From contig DASQFI010000022.1 of the NCBI GenBank assembly GCA_035633215.1, forward strand, positions 186,001-250,000: a stretch of DNA of 64,000 nt. The letters are read 5' to 3'. A program made the position numbers and the translations under genes. Below, in pieces: positions 1-7,443 of this stretch (its first letter is position 1; each line of letters begins with the position of its first letter). The notes under the pieces are model-generated. The model was not told the DNA's origin. It made no database searches and saw nothing but the letters and a program-made list of their open reading frames with translations. This DNA comes from DASQFI01 sp035633215 (GTDB lineage Bacteria > Acidobacteriota > Vicinamibacteria > Vicinamibacterales > SCN-69-37).

Positions 1-283
1 AGGCAGCGACGTCAGGCTGCTGCACGAGCTGCTTCGACGTCAGTCCGTGACGGAGCGCGAGTGTGTTCTGACGGCCAGCCTGCCCGTTGGCTTGCCGGCC
101 ACGACCACGGAGTGCCCCAACCGCTTCCCGCGCCCGCTCGAACAGTTCCGGCTCGGCCGGCGGGAGTTCGCCAGACGGTGGGGGAGTGGCCGACGCCGAA
201 TCCGGCTTGGATTCGCACAGTGATTCGCACACCGCGCCATTGGCAGCGAGAAGAGGCCCGGAAACATTGGCGCGTTTACTCAT
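1..283 (-). CDS. Partial hypothetical protein of the integrated element (runs off left edge)
   Basis: A minus-strand gene starts at the ATG at 283-281 and is open to the window edge (94 codons visible). The start overlaps the TGA stop of the upstream zinc-finger gene as ATGA, the same 4-base coupling seen elsewhere in this operon, which is the main reason to believe it. The visible protein begins MSKRANVSG, has a Pro/Glu-rich stretch and then a basic segment ending NTLALRHGLTSKQL. Short N-x-L-x-HG-hydrophobic-S segments like this are common in small phage and element proteins, including some terminase-small-subunit-like ones, but that is only a resemblance. Function unknown; the C-terminus is outside the window. 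Confidence 0.6.
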   Translation of the reverse strand, partial: MSKRANVSGPLLAANGAVCESLCESKPDSASATPPPSGELPPAEPELFERAREAVGALRGRGRQANGQAGRQNTLALRHGLTSKQLVQQPDVAA

Positions 284-903
284 GAGCACTTGCCTGACGG
301 ACTTGTGGAGACGTCCGACGTGACGCGGTTGTAGGAGAACGTCCCCACGGCCGTTTCGCGGTTTCCTAATTCAGTTGGCAGTGACAGCGCAGCGCGGGGA
401 CAGGGACAAGGGACAGGTATATAGGTAATACCTTGTCCCGCTTGCCCCCTGTAGTCCTGCGGGACATGTCCCTGCTTGTCCTGGGACTGTCCCAATCGAA
501 GTCGATAGGCTCGCTGTCGGCACGCCTGCGAGCAGTAGCACGCTGAGCCGCGGCGCGGCCGGAAGAGTTCACGACACGTCATGCACACCGTGCGCAGCCG
601 CTGTGCCAGGCGGTGCCATCGTCTGGCGAGCTGTGCGGTGTGGCGCTGTTCCCGTCGGCACCGAGGGCAGCGCCAGACGATGGAAGTCATCGCGATAACG
701 CGGCGGCAGCCGCGGCAGTTTCGGACGAGACAGGGCATCGGGCAAGCGCCGTTCTCGTCGGTCGCGATGGTCCGGCCGTTCGGTTCCCACCGAATGACGA
801 CGTCGTACCACTGCCCGAGATGCCACAGCGGAGTGAGCGTGACGCTTTGTGAAGCGCTCGCGCTCTTGAGAGCTTCAATTGCCGTCACGCTGTCAGTGGT
901 CAT
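280..903 (-). CDS. Multi-cysteine zinc-ribbon protein of the integrated element
   Basis: A 207-aa protein without recognised enzyme motifs. It contains successive cysteine pairs: CPMPC near residue 55, NCRGC, CPRC, CMTC, and a C-terminal zinc knuckle ending CSQACRQRAYRLR. The ACRQRAYR-type ending is a familiar metal-binding motif in small proteins of phages and plasmids. The ATG at 903 overlaps the ATPase stop (TGATG); a GTG one codon upstream (906) would overlap as GTGA, so the exact start is one of these two. Its own stop overlaps the next gene by 4 bases. It is therefore the fourth visible gene of the element operon, probably a nucleic-acid-binding accessory. The last ~60 residues are low in motifs and may be disordered. 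Confidence 0.7.
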   Translation of the reverse strand: MTTDSVTAIEALKSASASQSVTLTPLWHLGQWYDVVIRWEPNGRTIATDENGACPMPCLVRNCRGCRRVIAMTSIVWRCPRCRREQRHTAQLARRWHRLAQRLRTVCMTCRELFRPRRGSACYCSQACRQRAYRLRLGQSQDKQGHVPQDYRGQAGQGITYIPVPCPCPRAALSLPTELGNRETAVGTFSYNRVTSDVSTSPSGKCS

Positions 904-2186
904 CACGCGGTCCGCCTTTCGAGGAGGCCGTACTTGACGGTTTTCGTCTCGCCGCCGATCGTCTCCACGCGGATGAAGACTTTCTGCAGGTCACGGTGGA
1001 TCGCCTTCTTGACGCTGTCGCGCTTGGCGTCGAGGTCGTCGGCCAGGTCGTCAATAGAGATGGCGCCGCGCCGCTTCATGGTCGCCACGATGCGATCGCG
1101 GATGGGCAGGGAGTCGGAGAGTTCGTCAAGGTCGCCCGTCGAGACGCGCTCGATCCTGATGCGTTCCCCAAACTCGAACCGGAGCGCCACGGGTTGACGC
1201 CGGGCGCCGGCATTGACCTTGATGTTTTCGAGCAAGGCCTCGAGTCGGCCGGGGCCGGACTCCGCAGACTTGAGGTACCAGACATCGCGGCAGAGATTCA
1301 GCCAGTAAGGCGAGCCGTACGGACGCTTGTTTGTGCCGTCCGTCGCGTCGTGTTTCGTGTGGGACAGCAAGATCGAACCGATCCTGCCCAAGCTGCGAAT
1401 GGCCCGCCCGAATGCGAGCGGGGCCTCGGAGTATTCCATCGGGCCATCCGTACCGAGCCCAACAGAATCCACGGCCACAAAATCAAGGCCACGTTCATGG
1501 ACAAACCGGCGCACGCGGGGCGCTTCGATCGTGAACGGCCGCTGCAGCCTCAGGTAATGCACCGACGGAAGTGGCGAATCAAACTGTTTGCCGAGCCGAT
1601 CCCGGTGAACGATTTCGTTCCATTCGTTATCCAGAAATCCGACTTGGAATCCGCGGCGATTGAGGTCGCCGAGAATCCGCAGGGCGAGCAGCGACTTTCC
1701 GTCGCCGCCCTTCGCCACCAGCATGATCGGGTCGTAGCGCGCGATCGGCAGGCCGAGTACTTCCTCGGAGGTTGTGATCGATGGATCGAGTTCAACATCG
1801 CGGAGGTCAACGCCGGGATCGCCGTCGCGCTCGGCTTTCAGGAGATGCAGCGAGAACAGTTGCAGGAGTTCGCCCCACGGATACTCTGGAGTCTTCGACA
1901 GCGCACCTAAGGCACTCGCCCGCGAGTGTCGATCCGCAAGACGCGAGAAATTCATGCTCGAACTGTCCGCGGTCCCGTCGAGCGTGGCGACGCCGTGGAG
2001 GTCGAGCGAGACTTCGAGTTGCCCGTGGAGCTCGCCGCTTTTCCAGTGGAGCTGGTCCGCCTCAAGCGTGAGCAAGAGCCCGGGCACGCGCAGCCGGTAC
2101 CGTTCGGCCGGGATGATGACTTCAAAGTGGCGCTCCCCGGCTTCCTTGAGCGTGAGCCGTCGAGATTCAGCCGGGCGCGTGCTCAC
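903..2186 (-). CDS. RecA-like AAA ATPase, RepA/AAA_25 type
   Basis: A 427-aa ATPase. I place the start at GTG 2186 because it overlaps the upstream stop as GTGA; the longer open frame to 2546 is antisense-like, Arg-rich and shadows the upstream gene. Visible motifs: Walker A with the variant AKGGDGKS (Lys about residue 164), a Walker B-like FVAVDSVG, a LLSHTKHD segment typical of RepA/RecA-fold hexameric ATPases, and a C-terminal winged-helix-like region (IRDRIVATMKRRGAIS onward, last ~70 residues). Proteins of this type serve plasmids, phages and integrative elements as replicative helicase/primase-associated ATPases. An HTH/excisionase-like gene upstream supports an element replication or excision module. 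No primase domain is visible. Confidence 0.8.
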   Translation of the reverse strand: MSTRPAESRRLTLKEAGERHFEVIIPAERYRLRVPGLLLTLEADQLHWKSGELHGQLEVSLDLHGVATLDGTADSSSMNFSRLADRHSRASALGALSKTPEYPWGELLQLFSLHLLKAERDGDPGVDLRDVELDPSITTSEEVLGLPIARYDPIMLVAKGGDGKSLLALRILGDLNRRGFQVGFLDNEWNEIVHRDRLGKQFDSPLPSVHYLRLQRPFTIEAPRVRRFVHERGLDFVAVDSVGLGTDGPMEYSEAPLAFGRAIRSLGRIGSILLSHTKHDATDGTNKRPYGSPYWLNLCRDVWYLKSAESGPGRLEALLENIKVNAGARRQPVALRFEFGERIRIERVSTGDLDELSDSLPIRDRIVATMKRRGAISIDDLADDLDAKRDSVKKAIHRDLQKVFIRVETIGGETKTVKYGLLERRTA

Positions 2187-2578
2187 GCCGGCTGCACCAC
2201 GGATGTTTCGCGACTCACCAGCCAGGCGTACAGTTCCTTCACGTACTCCGGGTCCATCGGTTCCGGCTGCTCGACGGGTTCGAGCTGGCGCCTCGCATGA
2301 GCGGCGCGCAGCCGATCGAGTTCCTGGTTCTGTTCGCAGTTGAACGCGATCGACTGACGCAGGACTTCGCGAGCCGCGCGAGCATCCTCCGCGTGATCCT
2401 CGAGCATGATCGCCAGTTGCTCGATCGTCCAGATCGCTTCGTTGGCGAGCGCGTCGGTCTCGGGCGGATTCCAGCGCCGGAGCAACCAGAGCGCGTGAGC
2501 GATCACTGGTGCGATCGGTTCGCGCGAAACTGGCTGCGGTTTCCATCGAATTATTTTGGGTGTGTTATCTTGGGCCAT
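2183..2578 (-). CDS. Small conserved-looking element protein of unknown function
   Basis: A 131-aa protein starting MAQDNTPKII at the ATG at 2578, preceded by an AGAAGGA Shine-Dalgarno about 9 bases away; an upstream in-frame extension to 2680 has no such site. The protein is mostly helical in appearance (HALWLLRRWNPPETDALANEA, then a long Glu/Arg-rich helix around residues 60-100) and ends in an acidic/proline segment. Its stop overlaps the GTG of the ATPase by 4 bases, so the two are likely translationally coupled, and it may be a partner of the ATPase. I do not recognise a family. Confidence 0.65.
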   Translation of the reverse strand: MAQDNTPKIIRWKPQPVSREPIAPVIAHALWLLRRWNPPETDALANEAIWTIEQLAIMLEDHAEDARAAREVLRQSIAFNCEQNQELDRLRAAHARRQLEPVEQPEPMDPEYVKELYAWLVSRETSVVQPA

Positions 2579-2651
2579 CGTTGGCGGGTCCTTCTCACCC
2601 GCCGCGGAAATCGCGAGACGGCCGCCTAACCGCGGCCGCGCTCGCGCCGTT

Positions 2652-2909
2652 CTACTTCCTCCGGCGCGTCGTCTCGACAACCGGCCGCGGCGCCGAGAGC
2701 CACTCCGAAATCATCGATTCTCTAATTCTGATTCGCTGCCCGGGATTGATGCGCCCGCAACGCAGATATCCGTCTGCGATTGCCCGGCGCAACGTGATTT
2801 CTGAACAGCGTGCGACCGCGGCCGCCTCTTTGAGCTTCAACCACGGATCGGTGAAGCGCACCGCGGCCGGTTCCGATTGAGATATGACCGTCTCGGCGTT
2901 CGTTAGCAT
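2652..2909 (-). CDS. MerR/excisionase-like helix-turn-helix protein
   Basis: An 85-aa protein with a central DNA-binding region: WLKLKEAAAVARCSEITLRR followed by AIADGYLRCGRINPGQRIRIRES. This is the layout of HTH_17/excisionase domains (helix-turn-helix with recognition helix SEITLRRAI, then a wing). Such proteins act as recombination directionality factors or transcription switches in integrative elements. It precedes the small protein and ATPase genes on the same strand and could be the first gene of the operon. No integrase is visible in the window; by the orientation of the tRNA-derived repeats one would be expected beyond the left edge. Confidence 0.75.
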   Translation of the reverse strand: MLTNAETVISQSEPAAVRFTDPWLKLKEAAAVARCSEITLRRAIADGYLRCGRINPGQRIRIRESMISEWLSAPRPVVETTRRRK

Positions 2910-2957
2910 GCCGCCGAGTATGCGCGGGATTTTTTACAGGAAAATCGGCCGGTTGGA

Positions 2958-3749
2958 CTAATTTCGGATCTTTTTCTGTCGTGCGGCTTCGTTCAGTTGC
3001 AGCGCGAGTTTCTTTTCAAGTATTTCCCAATATCCTGACTTAATTGCGCGCTTGATTGCGTGCTTGAGTTGTTTCTGCCATCGCCGAGAGTTCTCGCGGA
3101 CCCCGAAGATCCGCTGAAAGATCATCGGATCACGTCCTCGGTACTTCCGGCCGAGCGCCATTGCCGACGCTGCGACCGCCTTTGCCGCCGGGAACCGCTT
3201 ACAGTGGTCGGCCTTCATCCATTGCAAGACCACGCGGGCAAGCTGCCCGTCCTTCGGCGGGCGCCCTTTCTTGATCGGCCGGCGCCACTTGTAGAACGGG
3301 TCCTTTTTTGCGAGTTCGGTGAGTTCGGACTGACTAAATCGTTTGACGAGGTGCAGCCGAATCCGCATATGCGCGTCGTACCGCTGCTCGATCTCGTTAA
3401 TGTACCGCCTCAGAACATTTTCCAGGTCCTCGATGGGACCGACCAGCCAGGGCCGCTCGTTTGCCTGGCTGATCTTCGCGGCGACGGCCCTCAACTCCGC
3501 GAACGCATACTGCAGCCGGGGTCGGCTCGCGCGGATACTCCGCCACATGCGTAGGTCGTCGTCGCTGGGTGCTGGTTCCGGTGGCAGATCCCCATTCGGC
3601 TGCAGCTCATAGGGGTGCTTCGGACGCATCACCGCCGCGAGCACCAGATCGTCGAGCGCCGGCTTCGCCAACTGCGATTCTGCCATGTGCGAATATGTGC
3701 GAATCCGTCCGTCTACAGCGCCTATTTTAGTACGTCTCTGAGTAGGCAC
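2958..3749 (-). CDS. Unknown basic protein next to the attachment repeat
   Basis: A 263-aa open frame from a GTG at 3749; an internal ATG at 3686 (MAESQLAKP) would give 242 aa, and neither has a clear ribosome site. The C-terminal half is strongly basic and helical (for example KKGRPPKDGQLARVVLQWMKAD and the Lys/Arg-rich last 60 residues), suggesting nucleic-acid binding. It lies directly inside the 45-bp tRNA-derived repeat at 3800-3844, where elements often carry recombination or regulatory genes, but I see no tyrosine-recombinase R-H-R-Y signature or serine-recombinase motif. No family recognised. Confidence 0.6.
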   Translation of the reverse strand: MPTQRRTKIGAVDGRIRTYSHMAESQLAKPALDDLVLAAVMRPKHPYELQPNGDLPPEPAPSDDDLRMWRSIRASRPRLQYAFAELRAVAAKISQANERPWLVGPIEDLENVLRRYINEIEQRYDAHMRIRLHLVKRFSQSELTELAKKDPFYKWRRPIKKGRPPKDGQLARVVLQWMKADHCKRFPAAKAVAASAMALGRKYRGRDPMIFQRIFGVRENSRRWQKQLKHAIKRAIKSGYWEILEKKLALQLNEAARQKKIRN

Positions 3750-3799
3750 CGACCAAGTAAAACCTAGTCTGACCGACTGTGCGTATCAGTTCGCAAAGT

Positions 3800-3844
3800 T
3801 TCGTAATCAGCAGGTCACCCGTTCAAGTCGGGTCGCCGGCTCCA
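3800..3844 (+). repeat. Partial tRNA-Thr(CGU) 3' end, attachment-site-like direct repeat, copy 1
   Basis: This 45-bp segment reads as the 3' part of a tRNA: anticodon loop TTCGTAA, the 3' half of the anticodon stem, variable loop AGGTC, a perfect 5-bp T stem (ACCCG/CGGGT) around TTCAAGT, acceptor strand CGCCGGC, T and CCA. The 5' half of the tRNA is absent upstream, so it is not a tRNA gene. An identical copy is at 7313-7357 in the same orientation. Integrative elements that use tRNA 3' ends leave exactly such distal partial copies. Confidence 0.8.
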
Positions 3845-3940
3845 GTTTTCCCTAGAAAAAACATCCGCGCGGTGTTCCGAGACCGGAGGTGTTTTGTTCC
3901 CGGAGACATTACGGAGACGGAATGTGGGTTCGATGTTGAC

Positions 3941-6568
3941 TCATAGGCTCCCCAGCGCCTCGACCGGCGTGACGCGACCCGCCCGACGCAGGGGAATCAG
4001 CACTGACAGCACGGTGACGGCGAGAATCAGCGCGATGGCGGCACCGAACGCGAGCACATCGTGCGGTCCGACAAGCGTGAGGGTGCTGGCGATCAGGCGA
4101 CCGGAGAAGAAGGCGCACGGGACTCCCACCGCGAGGCCGGCCGCCGCGGTGACAAAGGCCTCGCGAATTACCGTCATGCGAATGTCGTGGGTCGAGGCTC
4201 CGAGGGCGATGCGCAAGCCGATTTCCGGGATGCGCCTCATGACGCCGAGGTTCAAGACCGCATACAGGCCGACGAACACCAGCAGCGTCGTCAGACCCGC
4301 AAAGTAAAAGGCGCCCAGGCGCATCGCGCGTTCGCGAAGCAGCGCGGCATCCCGCGTGCGCTGCAGGGGATGGACCTCGACGAGATCGTCTCGACCAAGG
4401 GCGGCAATCGTGCGGCGAGCCAAGCCCTCTACGGAGCGCTGAGGAAGCGGAGACTTCAGCAACACAAGGGGCGGCTGAAGTGCGAGTTGGCGTGGCGACT
4501 CCTGCAGCAGCGCCGTGAAGAGAAACGACTGGTTCGCTGCGTGCGGCTCTGCGAGGTTGGCGTCGGCGACCACGCCAATCACCTCCAAGAGACGATCGGG
4601 CTGCCCGCCCAGTCGGACGCTGTGCCCCACCGGATTGGCACCGGGCAACACCGCCTGGGCGAGTCCCGCGGAGATGATGGCGACGTTCCTCTGACCGTGG
4701 TCGTCGGTCCAGAGGAAATCGCGGCCGGCCACGAGCGGCACACCCAAGGTCTCAAAGTAGCCAGGCGACACCTGTAGAACGAACGACCTGGCACTGCCAA
4801 GGCCGTCACGCCCGGTGATGGGGCGTCGACGCCAATCAGCACCGAAGGACAGCGGTTCGTTCCACGTCAGCGCCGCAGCCGCGATTCCAGGACCCGCGCG
4901 GAGCGCTGAGGCGAGCTGGGTGAAATACGCGACGGCGTCCGCGGCTGGGTCACTCGCGCCTTGCCTGGTCAGACTTGCAACGATGACCCCATCCGGCCGG
5001 AATCCCGTGTTCACACCCTCCAGGCGATGCAGATTCGCCGCGACAATCCATGCCGTCACGACCAGGGGCACCGACAAGGCGACTTGAGCGGCGGCGAGCC
5101 GGCGGCCCCATCGAGTCACGCTGCGGCCGGGTAAGCCGCGCGTACCGCGCATCAGCTGCAGTTTCGCGAACCAGACACGCGAGGCCGGCAACAGACTCAC
5201 GCACACCGCGACGAGGCCGGCCAGCCCGACCATCAAACCAATGACTCGGTAATCGGGGCTCAGGTCCAGTGGGGCCGTTGCATCCGGATTGTTCCAGAGC
5301 AACAGCGTCAGGCTCTTCGCCGACCACACGGCGAGTGGAGCGCTGAGCATGACCGCGACTATCGACAGGCCCAGCGATTCGCCGACGACCTGGGACACCA
5401 GGCGTCCGTTGGACGCGCCGAGCGCCGCCTGCACCGCAAGATCGCCCTCTCTCGTCGACCATCGCGCGAGCAGCAGGCCCGAGAGATTCGCGCAGGCCAG
5501 CACGATGGTGATCGCGCTGAACAGCACCAGCACCCCCAGAGTGCGCCGATAGCCAACTCTGTATCCAGATCTTGAGAAACCGCGGGCCGCAGACTCGACT
5601 TGGGGCTGAAGGGCGAGCGTGTCGTCATCCCGCGCTTTGGCCAGCGAAGCGGCAACTTCCTCAGCCGCGGCCTGGCGCGCCGATGGCCAGAGTGATTCGA
5701 TCTCGGTGCGCGCTTGCTGAAGCGTGACGCCCGGGCGCAGCCGGCCCACGAACGCCTCGAAAAAAATCAGACCTCGTGACCAATTTACCAAGCGAGGTGG
5801 CAGTGAGGCGGGCACCCAGCCGTCGGCCGGGACTCCAACCTCAAGGCCGGCGAACTCGTGTGGCGCGACGCCGACGACAGTCACCAGCTCGCCCTGCAAA
5901 CGAAACGTCTGACCGATCACATTAGGGTCGGCCCCGAAGCGAGTTTGCCAGCAGCGGAAACTAATCGTGGTGACAGGCGACACACCGTCGACGTCGCTCG
6001 CCCCCACGACTCGACCCAACGCCGCACCCACGCCGAGCGTGTCGAAATAGCTACCGCTGACCCCATCGATCTCCAATCGTTGACTGGTGTCCTTGATGAC
6101 CGCTGTCAATTTGAGGCGTTGGAAACCCGCGAATGCCTGGAAAGCGTTCTGCGCCCTGTCGAGTGAAGCGAACAGGCCCGCGGGAATACCGATACTCCCC
6201 GAGCCCGGCGCGCGTCCGTCCATGCCAGACACGCCAACCAGCTCTTCGGGATGTGAGACAGGGAGCTCACGCCAGAACAGGGCGTTGAACAGACTGACTA
6301 GCGTGAGGAGCGCTCCCCCGCTCAGCCCAAGCGCGAGAATCACTAATAGAGCGGACCCCGGAGTGCGGCGCCAGCTCCTGAGGCCACGGACCGTGTCCCG
6401 AAGGAAACTTGCAGTCAAGACTGGACGCCTCGATTCATCCGGCACGGATTGGCGAATCACTTCGAGCGTTGCCGAAGACTGCGACGCGATACGAACCGCT
6501 CCGAGCGTGCGTCGGCCTTCGAGCGGACGGCCTGGCTCGAGACCGTCACGATTCGGCCCCGACCTCAC
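3941..6568 (-). CDS. ADOP-type duplicated ABC transporter permease (MacB_PCD/FtsX)
   Basis: An 875-aa protein with two MacB-like periplasmic core plus FtsX-like halves, the architecture called acidobacterial duplicated orphan permease. After a cytoplasmic N-terminus (FLRDTVRGLRSWRRTPGS), the first membrane segment is near residue 75, followed by a ~220-residue periplasmic region and three further segments; the second half repeats this and ends with the FtsX-type LRRAGRVTPVEAL. No ATPase is nearby, as usual for ADOPs, whose role is unsettled. The GTG at 6568 overlaps the PIN toxin stop by 4 bases; the first ~50 residues are Arg-rich and unlike family members, so the true start may be further in. 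It lies between the two tRNA-derived repeats, so it may be cargo of an integrated segment. ADOPs usually have a PadR regulator nearby; none is here. Confidence 0.85.
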   Translation of the reverse strand: MRSGPNRDGLEPGRPLEGRRTLGAVRIASQSSATLEVIRQSVPDESRRPVLTASFLRDTVRGLRSWRRTPGSALLVILALGLSGGALLTLVSLFNALFWRELPVSHPEELVGVSGMDGRAPGSGSIGIPAGLFASLDRAQNAFQAFAGFQRLKLTAVIKDTSQRLEIDGVSGSYFDTLGVGAALGRVVGASDVDGVSPVTTISFRCWQTRFGADPNVIGQTFRLQGELVTVVGVAPHEFAGLEVGVPADGWVPASLPPRLVNWSRGLIFFEAFVGRLRPGVTLQQARTEIESLWPSARQAAAEEVAASLAKARDDDTLALQPQVESAARGFSRSGYRVGYRRTLGVLVLFSAITIVLACANLSGLLLARWSTREGDLAVQAALGASNGRLVSQVVGESLGLSIVAVMLSAPLAVWSAKSLTLLLWNNPDATAPLDLSPDYRVIGLMVGLAGLVAVCVSLLPASRVWFAKLQLMRGTRGLPGRSVTRWGRRLAAAQVALSVPLVVTAWIVAANLHRLEGVNTGFRPDGVIVASLTRQGASDPAADAVAYFTQLASALRAGPGIAAAALTWNEPLSFGADWRRRPITGRDGLGSARSFVLQVSPGYFETLGVPLVAGRDFLWTDDHGQRNVAIISAGLAQAVLPGANPVGHSVRLGGQPDRLLEVIGVVADANLAEPHAANQSFLFTALLQESPRQLALQPPLVLLKSPLPQRSVEGLARRTIAALGRDDLVEVHPLQRTRDAALLRERAMRLGAFYFAGLTTLLVFVGLYAVLNLGVMRRIPEIGLRIALGASTHDIRMTVIREAFVTAAAGLAVGVPCAFFSGRLIASTLTLVGPHDVLAFGAAIALILAVTVLSVLIPLRRAGRVTPVEALGSL

Positions 6569-6981
6569 ACAAGGGCGACTCGCTCCTTGCGGGCCGCTGC
6601 GACCAGTCGTTCATCGAAGGCTACCAGGCTCACGTCGTCCTCGAGTTCCTCCCGGAGACGCAGGCAACTGGCGAGCTGGACGGCATCGCCTGCCCGAAGC
6701 GAGTGACGCTGCAACAGTGCCTGGGCCCGAATGACGACTTCGGCCGTCAGCTCCACGATGAGCATCGCGCTCAGATCCGTCTGCAGCGCGGCCATTGTCC
6801 GCTCGCGATCGTCAGGCGAGATCGCCCCTTCTCGTGTGCGACGTGCCAGAGCCGAGGCGATCTCCACTGCCGAATACCGGCTCGTGGCCGCCAAGCCCGA
6901 CGACAGGAGCCGGCGGACCTTCACGCTGCCCTTCTCGCGGACATAGCGCTTCGCGAGGGCACTGGCGTCAAAGTACTGCAT
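6565..6981 (-). CDS. PIN-domain ribonuclease toxin (VapC-like)
   Basis: A 138-aa PIN-domain protein. Acidic residues at the family's metal-binding positions are visible: Asp in MQYFDASALAKRY, Glu in SAVEIASAL, Asp in RAGDAVQLAS and Asp in VAFDERLV. VapC toxins cleave specific RNAs (often tRNA or rRNA) with Mg2+ and are held inactive by an antitoxin. Its ATG overlaps the antitoxin stop by one base (TGATG), the usual antitoxin-first coupled layout. The frame is intact, so the module may still be active and could stabilise the surrounding segment. Confidence 0.88.
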   Translation of the reverse strand: MQYFDASALAKRYVREKGSVKVRRLLSSGLAATSRYSAVEIASALARRTREGAISPDDRERTMAALQTDLSAMLIVELTAEVVIRAQALLQRHSLRAGDAVQLASCLRLREELEDDVSLVAFDERLVAAARKERVALV

Positions 6982-7268
6982 CAGATGCGATCGTCGCGAT
7001 CCTCGAGCACAGCCGTCGAGAGCTGGCGGCCGCGGCTGTCGATCGGGCGAAAGGGAACCAGCCCTTTCCTGGTTGGGCGAGTGACGACGCCCTTCGCCTC
7101 CAACTCCACGAGGATCGACTCCGCTCCGGCCTCGCCGCCGAGTGGGCGCAACTCGGCCACGGGCTGTCCGCGATCGGTCACGACGAGCGTGTGCCCCTGC
7201 CGGACGCGCCGGAGGTATGTGCCCAGACGCACCTTCAATTCCCTGGCGCCGACGACGTTCTTTGGCAT
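6981..7268 (-). CDS. Phd/YefM-type antitoxin
   Basis: A 95-aa protein beginning MPKNVVGARELKVRLGTYLRRV, the Phd/YefM N-terminal DNA-binding fold (a short strand, then the ARELKxRLGxYLRRVRxGxTLVVTDRGxPVAEL pattern). The C-terminal ~40 residues would wrap the PIN toxin. It is first in a two-gene minus-strand operon and directly preceded by a perfect 17-bp palindrome (7269-7285) suited to autoregulation by a dimeric antitoxin. Confidence 0.88.
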   Translation of the reverse strand: MPKNVVGARELKVRLGTYLRRVRQGHTLVVTDRGQPVAELRPLGGEAGAESILVELEAKGVVTRPTRKGLVPFRPIDSRGRQLSTAVLEDRDDRI

Positions 7269-7285
7269 GTGGTCATTATGACCAC
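7269..7285. promoter_or_regulatory. Palindromic operator candidate of the toxin-antitoxin operon
   Basis: GTGGTCATTATGACCAC is a perfect inverted repeat with 8-bp arms around one T. It abuts the antitoxin start codon (ATG at 7268-7266). Phd-type antitoxins repress their own promoters by binding such palindromes, so this is a likely autoregulatory site. No separate -35/-10 pair was assigned. Confidence 0.6.
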
Positions 7286-7312
7286 TTCAGACACCCTGCG
7301 CAAGCAGTGCTG

Positions 7313-7357
7313 TTCGTAATCAGCAGGTCACCCGTTCAAGTCGGGTCGCCGGCTCCA
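7313..7357 (+). repeat. Partial tRNA-Thr(CGU) 3' end, attachment-site-like direct repeat, copy 2
   Basis: Identical over 45 bp to 3800-3844, from the TTCGTAA anticodon loop through CCA. The bases just upstream do not supply the 5' half of the tRNA, so this is also a fragment. It marks the right end of the ADOP/toxin-antitoxin segment; sequence to its right looks like ordinary chromosome. Both fragments point the same way, so an intact tRNA-Thr would be expected to the left of the window. Confidence 0.8.
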
Positions 7358-7443
7358 AAAACGCTAAGACGCTCGTGATTGGTCTACAATGCTCGTGTCT
7401 CTGCTGGTTGCTCCCGCCGCACGAGCCGGAAGGGATTGCCTCG

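Noticed and set aside
2187..2546. N-terminal extension of the ATPase frame to 2546
   Set aside because: It is Arg-rich, antisense-like and overlaps the whole preceding gene; GTG 2186 has the typical 4-base overlap start.
6565..6981. PIN protein as an rRNA-processing nuclease rather than a toxin
   Set aside because: Size, the coupled Phd-type antitoxin and the palindromic operator favour a toxin-antitoxin pair.
3800..7357. Functional tRNA-Thr genes at the two 45-bp repeats
   Set aside because: The D arm, 5' acceptor strand and 5' anticodon stem are missing at both copies.
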